A DNA stretch of 16,195 nt from Bacteroidales bacterium. Lineage in GTDB: Bacteria > Bacteroidota > Bacteroidia > Bacteroidales > UBA1556. How positions within the stretch are numbered: position 1 is the stretch's first letter; every line of letters starts with the position of its first letter. Positions 7,252 through 14,271 of this stretch are shown piece by piece. Made by a program: the position numbers and the translations under genes. The notes under the pieces are model-generated. The model did not search any database, was not told the origin of the DNA, and saw only the letters and a program-made list of their open reading frames with translations. The stretch covers positions 1 to 16,195 of the forward strand of contig JAGLDA010000110.1 in the NCBI GenBank assembly GCA_023145955.1, written 5' to 3'.

Positions 7252-7773
7252 ATGGATAAATTGATTGAATATCAGATACCACATAAGGGACTAAGTTTAG
7301 GGCAGCATGAATATAATTTTCATGTAAATGATAAGTTCTTTGTAGATAAGCAGATTCACACTATTGATGGTGGCAATCTTAAAGTTAGTTTTGTTCTTGA
7401 CAAGCAAATCAGGTTCATGCAAGCTGACATTATTATTAATGGCACAATTAAATTAGTATGTGATAGATGTCTAGATTCTTTTGATTTCAAAATTGATATT
7501 ACTTATAATCAAATTTTTAAATATTCAAATTCTCCTGTTGATCAAAATGACGACATCATATATTTAGGAGATGATATTTATAATATTGACGTAAGTAAGT
7601 TAATTATTGATAACATATTACTACAAATACCTATCAAGAAAGTTCATCCTGATGACAAAAATGGTAATAGTACTTGTAAAAAAGAACAACTAGAGCTTAT
7701 AAAAGAATACGAAAAAAAAGAGCAAGCAGACCCAAGATGGGAAGCATTAAAGAATATTAAATTTGAAGATTAA
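7252..7773 (+). CDS. DUF177/YceD family protein
   Basis: This protein has 173 residues from the chosen start (MDKLIEYQIP). An in-frame ATG at 7219 would add 11 residues (MFTFAAPKFET), but those codons are the promoter's -7 box itself, so they cannot be translated from this transcript. The family hallmark is the C70-x2-C73 pair in LVCDRCLDSF in the middle, with DPRWEALKNI at the C-terminus. YceD proteins sit next to rpmF across bacteria and, in plants and E. coli, are linked to 23S rRNA accumulation, so a role in large-subunit assembly is likely but not proved here. It is the first gene of the operon, 24 bases before rpmF. Confidence 0.9.
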   Translation: MDKLIEYQIPHKGLSLGQHEYNFHVNDKFFVDKQIHTIDGGNLKVSFVLDKQIRFMQADIIINGTIKLVCDRCLDSFDFKIDITYNQIFKYSNSPVDQNDDIIYLGDDIYNIDVSKLIIDNILLQIPIKKVHPDDKNGNSTCKKEQLELIKEYEKKEQADPRWEALKNIKFED

Positions 7774-7797
7774 ACAATATTAAAAATAAAATAAGTT

Positions 7798-7983
7798 ATG
7801 GCACATCCTAAACGAAAAATATCGAAAACACGTCGTGATAAAAGAAGAACTCACTATAAAGCAGTTGCACCAACATATGTAAGCTGCCCAAACTGCGGCG
7901 CAACAGTACTTTACCACAGAGTATGTAATGAATGTGGAACTTATAGAGGTCAAGTAGCAATTGAGAAAGAGGCTGCAGTATAG
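7798..7983 (+). CDS. rpmF: Large ribosomal subunit protein bL32, zinc-binding form
   Basis: This 61-residue protein has the classic start MAHPKRKISKTRRDKRRTHYKA. A zinc ribbon is made by C30-x2-C33 and C43-x2-C46 (CPNC and CNEC). All four cysteines are present, so this is the C+ form and not the zinc-independent paralogue. It lies just after the YceD-like gene and is followed by a small hairpin and a strong terminator, so fabH downstream is probably expressed partly from its own signals. The name is secure. Confidence 0.97.
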   Translation: MAHPKRKISKTRRDKRRTHYKAVAPTYVSCPNCGATVLYHRVCNECGTYRGQVAIEKEAAV

Positions 7984-8021
7984 TCTTATATTTCTAGATT
8001 TCTTTCTTGAAAAGATATAGT

Positions 8022-8041
8022 TAATTATCTGTTGATAATTA
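8022..8041 (+). other. Hairpin in the rpmF 3' untranslated region
   Basis: A perfect 8-bp inverted repeat, TAATTATC and GATAATTA with a 4-base loop TGTT, sits 38 bases after the rpmF stop and just before the terminator. No U-run follows it. It may stabilise the mRNA end; this is speculative. Confidence 0.4.
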
Positions 8042-8044
8042 GAT

Positions 8045-8090
8045 AAAAAAGCAAAGATTGTTTTATTAAAAACAATAACTTTGCTTTTTT
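8045..8090 (+). terminator. Terminator after rpmF
   Basis: The stem is GCAAAG-ATTGTTTT (8051-8064) pairing with AAAACAAT-CTTTGC (8069-8084) across a 2-base AA bulge, with a 4-base loop and six T following. Six A precede the stem. It is a strong rho-independent terminator that separates rpmF from fabH. Confidence 0.8.
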
Positions 8091-8103
8091 CGTATCCATA
8101 TGT

Positions 8104-8133
8104 TTTGTAAAATTGCAAAATCAAATTTACAAA
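8104..8133 (+). promoter_or_regulatory. Inverted repeat upstream of fabH, candidate operator
   Basis: TTTGTAAA (8104-8111) and TTTACAAA (8126-8133) form a perfect 8-bp inverted repeat with 14 bases between, 40 bases before fabH. A near match to a -7 box (TATGTTTTG, spacing one base too long) overlaps it. Regulator unknown. Confidence 0.3.
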
Positions 8134-8172
8134 CATAGTTAACGATGATTATTTTATTAAACACACTATAAA

Positions 8173-9162
8173 ATGCAGAAACCTACAGCAGCAATAACAG
8201 GTATTGGTTCATATGTACCAGAGTACATATTAACAAATCATGAATTAGCTGAGACTTTAGACACAACTGACGAGTGGATCATGACTCGTATTGGAATTAA
8301 GGAACGAAGAATTTTAAAAGAAGAGAATGAAGGCACCTCTTTTATGGGAGTAAGAGCTGTGAATAATCTTCTTGAGAAAACAAATACTAAACCCGAAGAT
8401 ATAGATTTAGTAATTTGTGCAACAGTAACTCCAGATCACCCTTTTCCGGCAACAGCAAATATCATAGCTGATAAAGCAGGAATTGGAAACGCCTTTCATT
8501 TTGACTTAAATGCAGGGTGTTCAGGCTTTTTATATGCTTTAGCCACTGGTGCTAGGTATATTGAGAGCGGAATGTATAAAAAAGTGATTATAATTGGAGC
8601 TGATAAGATGTCATCGATAGTAGACTATACTGATCGCTCAGTTGCACCTATATTTGGTGATGGCGCAGGAGCTGTAATGCTAGAGCCTAATTTTGATGGA
8701 TTAGGTATTCAAGACATGATTCTTGAAAGCGATGGTGTTGGTCGTCAATTCTTACATCAAAAAGCTGGAGGGTCAGTTGAGCCTCCATCAATTGAATCAG
8801 TGAATGGTGGTCGTCATTATGTATTTCAAGATGGGCAGCCAGTTTTCAAATGGGCTGTATCAAAAATGGCTGATGTATCTGTAGAGATTATGAATAAACA
8901 TAACCTTACTGCTGATGATATTGCTTACCTTGTACCTCACCAAGCAAATATGAGAATTATTTCGGCTACAGCTAAGCGTATGGGACTTGATCCTAAGAAA
9001 GTAATGATAAACATTGAAAAGTACGGCAATACTACTGCTGGAACTTTACCGCTATGTATTGCTGACTATGAGCACAAACTTAAGAAAGGTGACAACCTTA
9101 TTCTTTCTACTTTTGGAGCTGGTTTTACTTGGGGTTCCATATACCTTAAATGGGCATACTAA
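8173..9162 (+). CDS. fabH: Beta-ketoacyl-ACP synthase III (KAS III)
   Basis: FabH condenses an acyl-CoA primer with malonyl-ACP, the first step of type II fatty acid synthesis in the cytosol. The protein has 329 residues, the usual length. The catalytic triad is complete: C116 in LNAGCSGF, H256 in VPHQANMRI and N286 in YGNTTAG. FGDGAGAVML (161-170) and the terminal FGAGFTWGSIYLKW are also typical of KAS III. plsX, which often lies between rpmF and fabH in other bacteria, is absent here. The gene is separated from rpmF by a terminator and followed by two more terminator hairpins. Upstream lies an inverted repeat that could be an operator. The identification is firm, though primer preference cannot be read from the sequence. 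Confidence 0.96.
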   Translation: MQKPTAAITGIGSYVPEYILTNHELAETLDTTDEWIMTRIGIKERRILKEENEGTSFMGVRAVNNLLEKTNTKPEDIDLVICATVTPDHPFPATANIIADKAGIGNAFHFDLNAGCSGFLYALATGARYIESGMYKKVIIIGADKMSSIVDYTDRSVAPIFGDGAGAVMLEPNFDGLGIQDMILESDGVGRQFLHQKAGGSVEPPSIESVNGGRHYVFQDGQPVFKWAVSKMADVSVEIMNKHNLTADDIAYLVPHQANMRIISATAKRMGLDPKKVMINIEKYGNTTAGTLPLCIADYEHKLKKGDNLILSTFGAGFTWGSIYLKWAY

Positions 9163-9190
9163 TAGGAGTACTATAAGCTCCAAACTAATT

Positions 9191-9230
9191 AAAAAAAGGC
9201 AATGAGAAAAAATCTCATTGCCTTTTTTTT
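9191..9230 (+). terminator. Terminator after fabH, potentially bidirectional
   Basis: A perfect 10-bp stem GGCAATGAGA/TCTCATTGCC (9198-9207 with 9213-9222) has a loop of five A, eight T after it and seven A before it. It acts on fabH transcripts and could also stop leftward transcription. Confidence 0.92.
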
Positions 9231-9243
9231 AATCTACTAAAAC

Positions 9244-9276
9244 AAAAAAAAGCGAACTAAAGTTCGCTTTTTTTTT
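9244..9276 (-). terminator. Terminator after the TAXI receptor gene, bidirectional
   Basis: The stem AGCGAAC/GTTCGCT (9251-9257 with 9262-9268) has a 4-base loop, flanked by A-run and T-run, and lies 16 bases after the leftward TAXI gene. With the neighbouring fabH terminator it forms a back-to-back pair between two convergent genes. Confidence 0.9.
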
Positions 9277-9292
9277 CATTTCTTGATATTCT

Positions 9293-10378
9293 CTATTTGA
9301 ATAAATTCATTGTTGGATCATAAAAGTCCCAATCAATAGCATCAGTACTTGCTTTCATTTTTTCGGCATCAAATACCACTTTCCAATTTTCATGGTTTCT
9401 AGAATCATCTTTATTGTCAAGAACAACTCTCATAAGTTTTACAATATTTTCCTTATCTTCATCAGTTTGACCATTTATATCTGTTACCAATAAAGAGTAT
9501 ACAGAATATGTTGGGATATCTTTATCTATCCACTTTGGATAGTCTTTTAGCGCTATAACTGTTGGCGCATAGGTAGCATCTAATTCTTCTTTTCCTTTAG
9601 AAGGAGCTAATGGAATAAGAGTTATTCTGTCGCGCATTTGTTTAGACATACCAGTAAAGTTTGAAACAGGTGCTGCTCCAACATAAAAGAAAGCATCAAT
9701 TCTTCCTGCCAATAAAGCTTTTAAAGCCTTATCGTAAGGAATCTCAATGTTATCCCATTTCATTCCAGTAATTTCTTTGATATACTTAGCTGTAATATTA
9801 GTTCCTTGTAAAGATGATCCTATTGCTACCTTTTTACCTTTTAAATCATCATAAGTTTTTATACCTTTTTTATCATCACTTTTTAAAGCAACAATATGAA
9901 TCTGCTCAACTCCCATTGGCATAATCACTCTAATATTTTCAGTTTTCTTATAAGTACGAGTTAAATCTTTCATAGATTCATATAACAACACATCATACTG
10001 TAAGAAAGCTAAATCAGTGCTATTCTTAATCACTCTCAAGAAATTATAATAGCTACCCTCAGAATCTCTTACTTCTAGGAAGTCAAGAGTATCACCTGTT
10101 GAAGTTTGCTTAGCAACCATAGAAGTATCTCCCATTTCATTAACCACGGGTTTACCATCTATCATTTCTACAATCATTTCACCATCTTGGTATGAAGGAG
10201 TTCCTAAAGAAGGACGTGCCATTCTTTGCATATCCATTGCCATATCGTAATTAGTGCCACCTTTAAAACCTGAAACTATCAGAAGGTCTGGCTCTACAAA
10301 CTTTTGTGCAAATGCAGACAACGTCATTGCAGTCATTAGCACTATTAAGGACAAAGTAATTTTTAGTGTTTTAGTCAT
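9293..10378 (-). CDS. TAXI-family TRAP transporter substrate-binding receptor
   Basis: This 361-residue periplasmic receptor has signal peptide residues about 1-24, ending SAFA-QKF. Family signs are GGTNYDMA (40-47), DLAFLQYDVL (122-131), the lobe-2 stretch DDLKGKKVAIGSSLQGT (177-193) and LLAGRIDAFFYVG (222-234). The segment between the GGT loop and DLAFLQ (about 48-121) is clearly longer than usual, with an acidic insert near 60-105. A longer reading starting at 10453 overlaps the channel gene and the promoter box, so the start at 10378 is preferred. TAXI receptors feed ligand to a membrane permease, often for glutamate or other carboxylates, but no such permease gene is next to it here. The upstream neighbour is a K+ channel gene. 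The ligand is unknown. Confidence 0.85.
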   Translation of the reverse strand: MTKTLKITLSLIVLMTAMTLSAFAQKFVEPDLLIVSGFKGGTNYDMAMDMQRMARPSLGTPSYQDGEMIVEMIDGKPVVNEMGDTSMVAKQTSTGDTLDFLEVRDSEGSYYNFLRVIKNSTDLAFLQYDVLLYESMKDLTRTYKKTENIRVIMPMGVEQIHIVALKSDDKKGIKTYDDLKGKKVAIGSSLQGTNITAKYIKEITGMKWDNIEIPYDKALKALLAGRIDAFFYVGAAPVSNFTGMSKQMRDRITLIPLAPSKGKEELDATYAPTVIALKDYPKWIDKDIPTYSVYSLLVTDINGQTDEDKENIVKLMRVVLDNKDDSRNHENWKVVFDAEKMKASTDAIDWDFYDPTMNLFK

Positions 10379-10417
10379 TTCTAAAATTTTAATGTTTATC
10401 ATTGATGTAATAAAAAG

Positions 10418-10425
10418 CAAATATA
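10418..10425 (-). promoter_or_regulatory. Promoter -7 element for the TAXI receptor gene
   Basis: The minus strand reads TATATTTG, about 40 bases before the chosen start. The upstream region of this promoter lies within the last codons of the K+ channel gene. A TTG is present but at a spacing of about 22 bases, longer than ideal. Confidence 0.4.
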
Positions 10426-10437
10426 TAATAAATAACG

Positions 10438-11511
10438 TTAATTTGCACAACAAAGTTTCCCTTCTGTTACTCCAAAAAGTCTTTCCACTCGTTTTTTACT
10501 CTTACCGGCAACCATTATTATCAAATAATCATTTAATTCTATAACCGTTTCTGAGCGAGCATTAACAAGTAATTTCAGATTACCACCATTTTTATCATGT
10601 TTACTGATACCAAGTAAAACTATATTATATTTTAATTTTAGTTTCACAAAAGCATCGTCATAATTTTTATTTAGGAAAGGATTATCTTTAGTTACGATAT
10701 ATTGTTGGTTATCAAAGTCATCATCATGAACAGCGGCCCCAAGTAAATCAATATTTAAATCAGCAACATCAGGCTCAAAAATATAGCTTGCTACTAATTT
10801 GGAAGCAATTTCGTTTCGTGCTACTATATATTTAACCCCTGCTGTTACAAAAGTCTCTCTAAGTTTATGATTCTTTATGGCAACAACAATATTTGGCTTA
10901 GGATACTTTTTCTTAAAATTAATAACATACAGTAAAGTATCTGTATCATCTTCAAAACCAATAAAAACCTCAGAAGCTTTATCAGGATTAGTTTTTGCTA
11001 TTGAATCCAGATTATCATAGTCAGCGAATAGAACAAAAATATCCTTTTTACTATAAAGGTTATGAATAAGTTCCACATTATCTTTTTTACTAGTTACAAT
11101 TGCAACTTTTCTAGAAGCTTGATTAACTTCATTTACAACCATATGACTAAAATCATTCCATCCGATACAAACAATATGATTATCAAAGTTAGTCCCTTTA
11201 TAACCCAATCTATTTTCTTCAATCATGGTAGAAATATTTGTTGACATACTACTTATTAAAATACCCAAAACAATTAGACTTGAGAAGATAAAGAAATACC
11301 CTATTCCTTTACCAACAGTAGAAACTGGCACTATATCACCATAACCAACCGAGGTAATAGTAACAACCATATACCAAACTGCATCAGCAAAAGAATGTAT
11401 ATTAGAGTTTGGCAAATCTTTTTCAACAAACACTAGCAATATATCTAATATAACAAATATAGCAACTACTAATCCTCCCCAAATAATGTATTTCTTTATT
11501 CTGTTGTCCAC
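10438..11511 (-). CDS. Two-helix potassium channel with RCK (TrkA) regulatory domain
   Basis: This 357-residue inner-membrane channel is of the MthK type. TM1 is about residues 8-29, the pore helix 40-52, the selectivity filter TSVGYGD at 53-59 (complete), and TM2 68-90. A cytosolic RCK-N/TrkA-N domain follows from about 111 (NHIVCIGWND) to 230, and a TrkA-C-like domain from about 265 to 350. The usual GxGxxG dinucleotide loop of RCK-N reads GWNDFS, so NAD binding is doubtful and gating by an ion or another ligand is equally possible. It is transcribed leftwards, divergent from the TerB-like gene, and is followed by the TAXI receptor after about 60 bases. A joint role is only an inference. 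The channel call is very secure. Confidence 0.94.
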   Translation of the reverse strand: MDNRIKKYIIWGGLVVAIFVILDILLVFVEKDLPNSNIHSFADAVWYMVVTITSVGYGDIVPVSTVGKGIGYFFIFSSLIVLGILISSMSTNISTMIEENRLGYKGTNFDNHIVCIGWNDFSHMVVNEVNQASRKVAIVTSKKDNVELIHNLYSKKDIFVLFADYDNLDSIAKTNPDKASEVFIGFEDDTDTLLYVINFKKKYPKPNIVVAIKNHKLRETFVTAGVKYIVARNEIASKLVASYIFEPDVADLNIDLLGAAVHDDDFDNQQYIVTKDNPFLNKNYDDAFVKLKLKYNIVLLGISKHDKNGGNLKLLVNARSETVIELNDYLIIMVAGKSKKRVERLFGVTEGKLCCAN

Positions 11512-11595
11512 TGTGAATATTTAGTTTAAAGCGGTAAATTTACTCAATTTTATTATTTTTTGCAAAAAATATTTAAATTATTTAAAATAAAATTG

Positions 11596-11603
11596 TACAT
11601 TTG
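11596..11603 (+). promoter_or_regulatory. Promoter -7 element for the TerB-like gene
   Basis: TACATTTG matches TAnnTTTG and lies about 42 bases before the gene start; the expected TTG about 19 bases upstream is replaced by an AT-rich stretch. Confidence 0.45.
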
Positions 11604-11644
11604 ACAATCATTTTAAATTTATAAATCACTAAATCGCAATACTA

Positions 11645-12040
11645 ATGTCAACAACACTCAATTACAAATCAGGTTTACTATACTTATATTGGCTAATGTC
11701 AGGAGCCGATGGTAAAAAGAATTTTGACCCTAATGATCCAGAATGGAAAACAATGAAACTCATGCGAGAGCACGAAAAAATCACTGATATTGATTTTAAT
11801 AGTTTTATTAATTCTGATTTAGGTTCCTCTGATGAACAATTAGAAATTGTTATGCAAATACTTCAAAAATCTTCTTATAAGGAAAAAGTAAGAGCCCTTG
11901 CATGGATGGATCTAGTTATGATTGCTGATGGAGATATACATAATAAAGAATACGAGTTATATATTAAGGTTCTGAAAAAATTTGATATTAACGACGAAGA
12001 TGTAAAAAGTGATAAGATTAACTTACCTAATATAATATAA
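11645..12040 (+). CDS. TerB-like domain protein
   Basis: This is a 131-residue, all-helical, acidic cytosolic protein with the TerB (tellurite resistance/DjlA N-terminal) fold. An early helix ends in LMSGADGK (17-24), and a second helix pair carries LAWMDLVMIADGDIHNKEYELY (85-106). The two ADG turns, rich in aspartate, are the known metal-binding region of TerB proteins, and the internal repeat of helix-ADG is visible. It stands alone; no terA, terC, terD or terZ gene is in the window, so a tellurite phenotype should not be assumed. Its promoter box is 40 bases upstream, divergent from the K+ channel. The fold is likely; the function is unknown. Confidence 0.7.
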   Translation: MSTTLNYKSGLLYLYWLMSGADGKKNFDPNDPEWKTMKLMREHEKITDIDFNSFINSDLGSSDEQLEIVMQILQKSSYKEKVRALAWMDLVMIADGDIHNKEYELYIKVLKKFDINDEDVKSDKINLPNII

Positions 12041-12153
12041 GTAACGCTCTTATTACGTGATACATACACGCCTACAGATTTTGTGTTTAAAATAATTAAC
12101 ATATATTAAGTATAAATTAAGTAATATACTTTATTATAATAACTTATATACTA

Positions 12154-12161
12154 TATCTTTG
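12154..12161 (+). promoter_or_regulatory. Promoter -7 element for the small outer-membrane protein gene
   Basis: TATCTTTG matches TAnnTTTG, 47 bases before the start codon. The -33 element is poorly formed. Confidence 0.5.
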
Positions 12162-12207
12162 TAGCATTATAAAAAAAGAAAATATTATAAATCTTAAAAT
12201 TTAAAAC

Positions 12208-12642
12208 ATGAAAAAAACATTACTATTAATTGTATTTATTGCATCGACAACATTGATGTTTGGTCAAGCTACTAAGCAGTTAAACTTTGGAATTGTTGGC
12301 GTTAGCTTTGATATTCCAGTTGCTACTGACATTGCTATCTCTCCTTTTGCAGGAACTAATCTTAATTTGGATTATTTAAACTTAGGTGTAAAGGCAAATT
12401 ATTATTTTGATAACTTAATTGGTTTACCAGCTGCATGGGATTTATATGCAGGTGCTAATGCTGGTTTTGCCATGTGGATAGGTGGTGATAATATGGGTAA
12501 CGGGAATACTAGTGGTGTAGATATAGGATTACAAATTGGTGGACGTTGGTTTTGGAGTGACAAATGGGGTATTTACCTTGAGTTTGGTGGTGGACATCAT
12601 TCAGGTGGAACTGCAGGACTTGGCTTAACTATGAAATTGTAA
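12208..12642 (+). CDS. Small secreted beta-rich protein, probable outer-membrane barrel
   Basis: This 144-residue protein starts with a clear signal peptide (MKKTLLLIVFIASTTLMFG, cleaved before or after Q20). The mature part is glycine- and aromatic-rich with alternating hydrophobic residues (for example LNLGVKANYYF, WDLYAGANAGFAMW, WGIYLEFGGGHH) and ends LGLTMKL. These are features of an outer-membrane beta-barrel, although the end is leucine and not the more usual phenylalanine. At about 125 mature residues it could make at most six to eight strands, so it is a small barrel or a barrel-like surface protein. It is a single-gene unit between its own promoter and terminator. I recognise no named family. 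Confidence 0.65.
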   Translation: MKKTLLLIVFIASTTLMFGQATKQLNFGIVGVSFDIPVATDIAISPFAGTNLNLDYLNLGVKANYYFDNLIGLPAAWDLYAGANAGFAMWIGGDNMGNGNTSGVDIGLQIGGRWFWSDKWGIYLEFGGGHHSGGTAGLGLTMKL

Positions 12643-12666
12643 TATCATAATCCAAAAGATATATAT

Positions 12667-12696
12667 AAGGTAAGAACAATGTTCTTACCTTTTTTT
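12667..12696 (+). terminator. Terminator after the small outer-membrane protein gene
   Basis: A perfect 11-bp stem, AAGGTAAGAAC/GTTCTTACCTT (12667-12677 with 12681-12691), has a 3-base loop and a T-run to 12696. It lies 25 bases after the stop and 13 bases before the end of the convergent mltF-like gene, which it could also serve weakly. Confidence 0.92.
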
Positions 12697-12708
12697 GTGC
12701 TATTTTTT

Positions 12709-14148
12709 TTATTCTTCTACAAAGTTTTTATAATCTTCATAATAAGAATATATTTTGCGTACATAATAATATGGCTCATTACCTCTACAATATCCGTATC
12801 TTACTAGTGAGTCATTATAGTATTTAGGGTTTTGCATCAGTTTTATATACTTATCCACCCCATCGGTCCAGTTTGAATTTTTATTTTCGTACTTTTCTGC
12901 CAGGCGTCTTGCATCAAATACATGCCCCATACCAACATTATACGATGCTAAAGTGAATTTTACTTGATCTTGAATACTTATCGTACTATCCTTTGCAAAC
13001 TTATTTTGGATATAGGCTAAATATTCAGAGCCAGCCCTTATGCTTTCTTCAGGGTTAGTGGGGTTTTTAAGATTAAACTTTTCACAAGCAGCTGGCATCA
13101 TTTGCATTAAACCCTTTGCTCCTACCCAGCTTCCAGCATTAGGATTAAAACGACTCTCTTGATATATTACAGCTGCTAATAAGCGCCAATCCCAACCTAT
13201 TATTTTTGCATTTATCTTAATATAATCATCATAAGGAGAAAGTTTTCCTCCTAAAAGTGGAGAATATTCTTTTCGTAATACTTTACTATGCCTAGTCTTA
13301 AAATACTTATTACGGATAACTGCAAACTTTGTTGTTTTACTAAAAGGAATAAGCCAATCATTAATTACTCTTTGTAATGAATCTGCATCCTTAAGCATGG
13401 CCCAAGAGAGTTTTTGATCAATGCTTATACCTAAAGAATAATCAAGGCCATATATATATGTACTATTAACTTTAGCAATCCTTTCGTCGCATACAGTATA
13501 GTCAATATCACCACTTGCAACCATCTGAATAAGTTCTTCCATAGTGTTTACAGAATCTACAATAATATTAACATTGGTAGCACTCGCCTGCTCCAAATAC
13601 TCAATATGCTTTTTAAATACAGTACCTTTCTGAACATAAACATCTAACCCATTTAAATCAATAAAACGATCTATATATTCTGATGTATCACTTTTTTTTC
13701 TACCATACCTAAACCGTTGAACCAACACCTGTTTATTATAGCCCACAGGGTGCGAAAAGATTAAATCTTCTAACCGATCTTTAGTTTGAGTAACATCAAA
13801 AGCCATAATATCCGCTTCGCCTATTTTCATTTTTCGCAATGCTGTAGGCACATCATTAACTAATATTAACTCAACATCAAGGTTATTTCTTTCTGCAAAA
13901 ATATTCATCAGGTCGTAATGAAACCCCATTGGCTGCCCTTTATACACAAAATACCCCGTTGAATTATTATGTGTTAACACACGTATTTTACCATTTGTAA
14001 CCACTCTAGAATAGCTACTATCATACTTTATTTGGAGAGAAATATCAGAATTCTTATCATTCTCTTTGGATGGAATACCGCAAGAAAGAAATGTTATAAC
14101 AAATATAGTAATTATTAGTAATAGAAAATTCCTGCTAGTTTTAATCAT
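12709..14148 (-). CDS. mltF: MltF-like membrane-bound lytic transglycosylase (lipoprotein)
   Basis: This 479-residue protein cleaves the glycan strand of peptidoglycan with formation of 1,6-anhydro-muramic acid. The N-terminus is a lipoprotein signal, hydrophobic about 8-20 then F-L-S-C23, so it is anchored in a membrane. Residues about 53-275 form a solute-binding type 3 module (GKIRVLTHNN, GFHYDLMNIFA, GEADIMAFDVT), the regulatory domain of MltF. Residues about 310-450 form the lysozyme-like SLT domain with catalytic E331 in YQESRFNP, the GAKGLMQMMP motif (343-352) and ASYNVGMGHV (401-410). This two-domain layout is that of MltF. It is divergent from a serine hydrolase gene. A TATCTTCG box (14155-14162) lies almost at the start codon and would give a nearly leaderless mRNA. 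Confidence 0.93.
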   Translation of the reverse strand: MIKTSRNFLLLIITIFVITFLSCGIPSKENDKNSDISLQIKYDSSYSRVVTNGKIRVLTHNNSTGYFVYKGQPMGFHYDLMNIFAERNNLDVELILVNDVPTALRKMKIGEADIMAFDVTQTKDRLEDLIFSHPVGYNKQVLVQRFRYGRKKSDTSEYIDRFIDLNGLDVYVQKGTVFKKHIEYLEQASATNVNIIVDSVNTMEELIQMVASGDIDYTVCDERIAKVNSTYIYGLDYSLGISIDQKLSWAMLKDADSLQRVINDWLIPFSKTTKFAVIRNKYFKTRHSKVLRKEYSPLLGGKLSPYDDYIKINAKIIGWDWRLLAAVIYQESRFNPNAGSWVGAKGLMQMMPAACEKFNLKNPTNPEESIRAGSEYLAYIQNKFAKDSTISIQDQVKFTLASYNVGMGHVFDARRLAEKYENKNSNWTDGVDKYIKLMQNPKYYNDSLVRYGYCRGNEPYYYVRKIYSYYEDYKNFVEE

Positions 14149-14271
14149 ATAGTGCGAAGATACATAAAAATAGAGCTACTTTATACTAGAAATATTACGC
14201 TTCAGCATTCAAGTCAATTTATTTTAGTAATATTGCATTATACAAACCACATATATTTAAAGTAATACGTT

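Noticed and set aside
7780..8136. Open frame of 118 codons on the minus strand
   Set aside because: It is antisense to rpmF and its terminator, is rich in Tyr, Phe, Ser and Cys, and resembles no protein; it is a by-product of the rpmF coding strand.
10376..10453. Longer N-terminus for the TAXI receptor gene
   Set aside because: It overlaps the K+ channel gene and the -7 box; the start at 10378 gives a normal signal peptide directly.
11645..12040. Tellurite resistance operon
   Set aside because: Only the TerB-like gene is present; no other ter gene occurs in the window.
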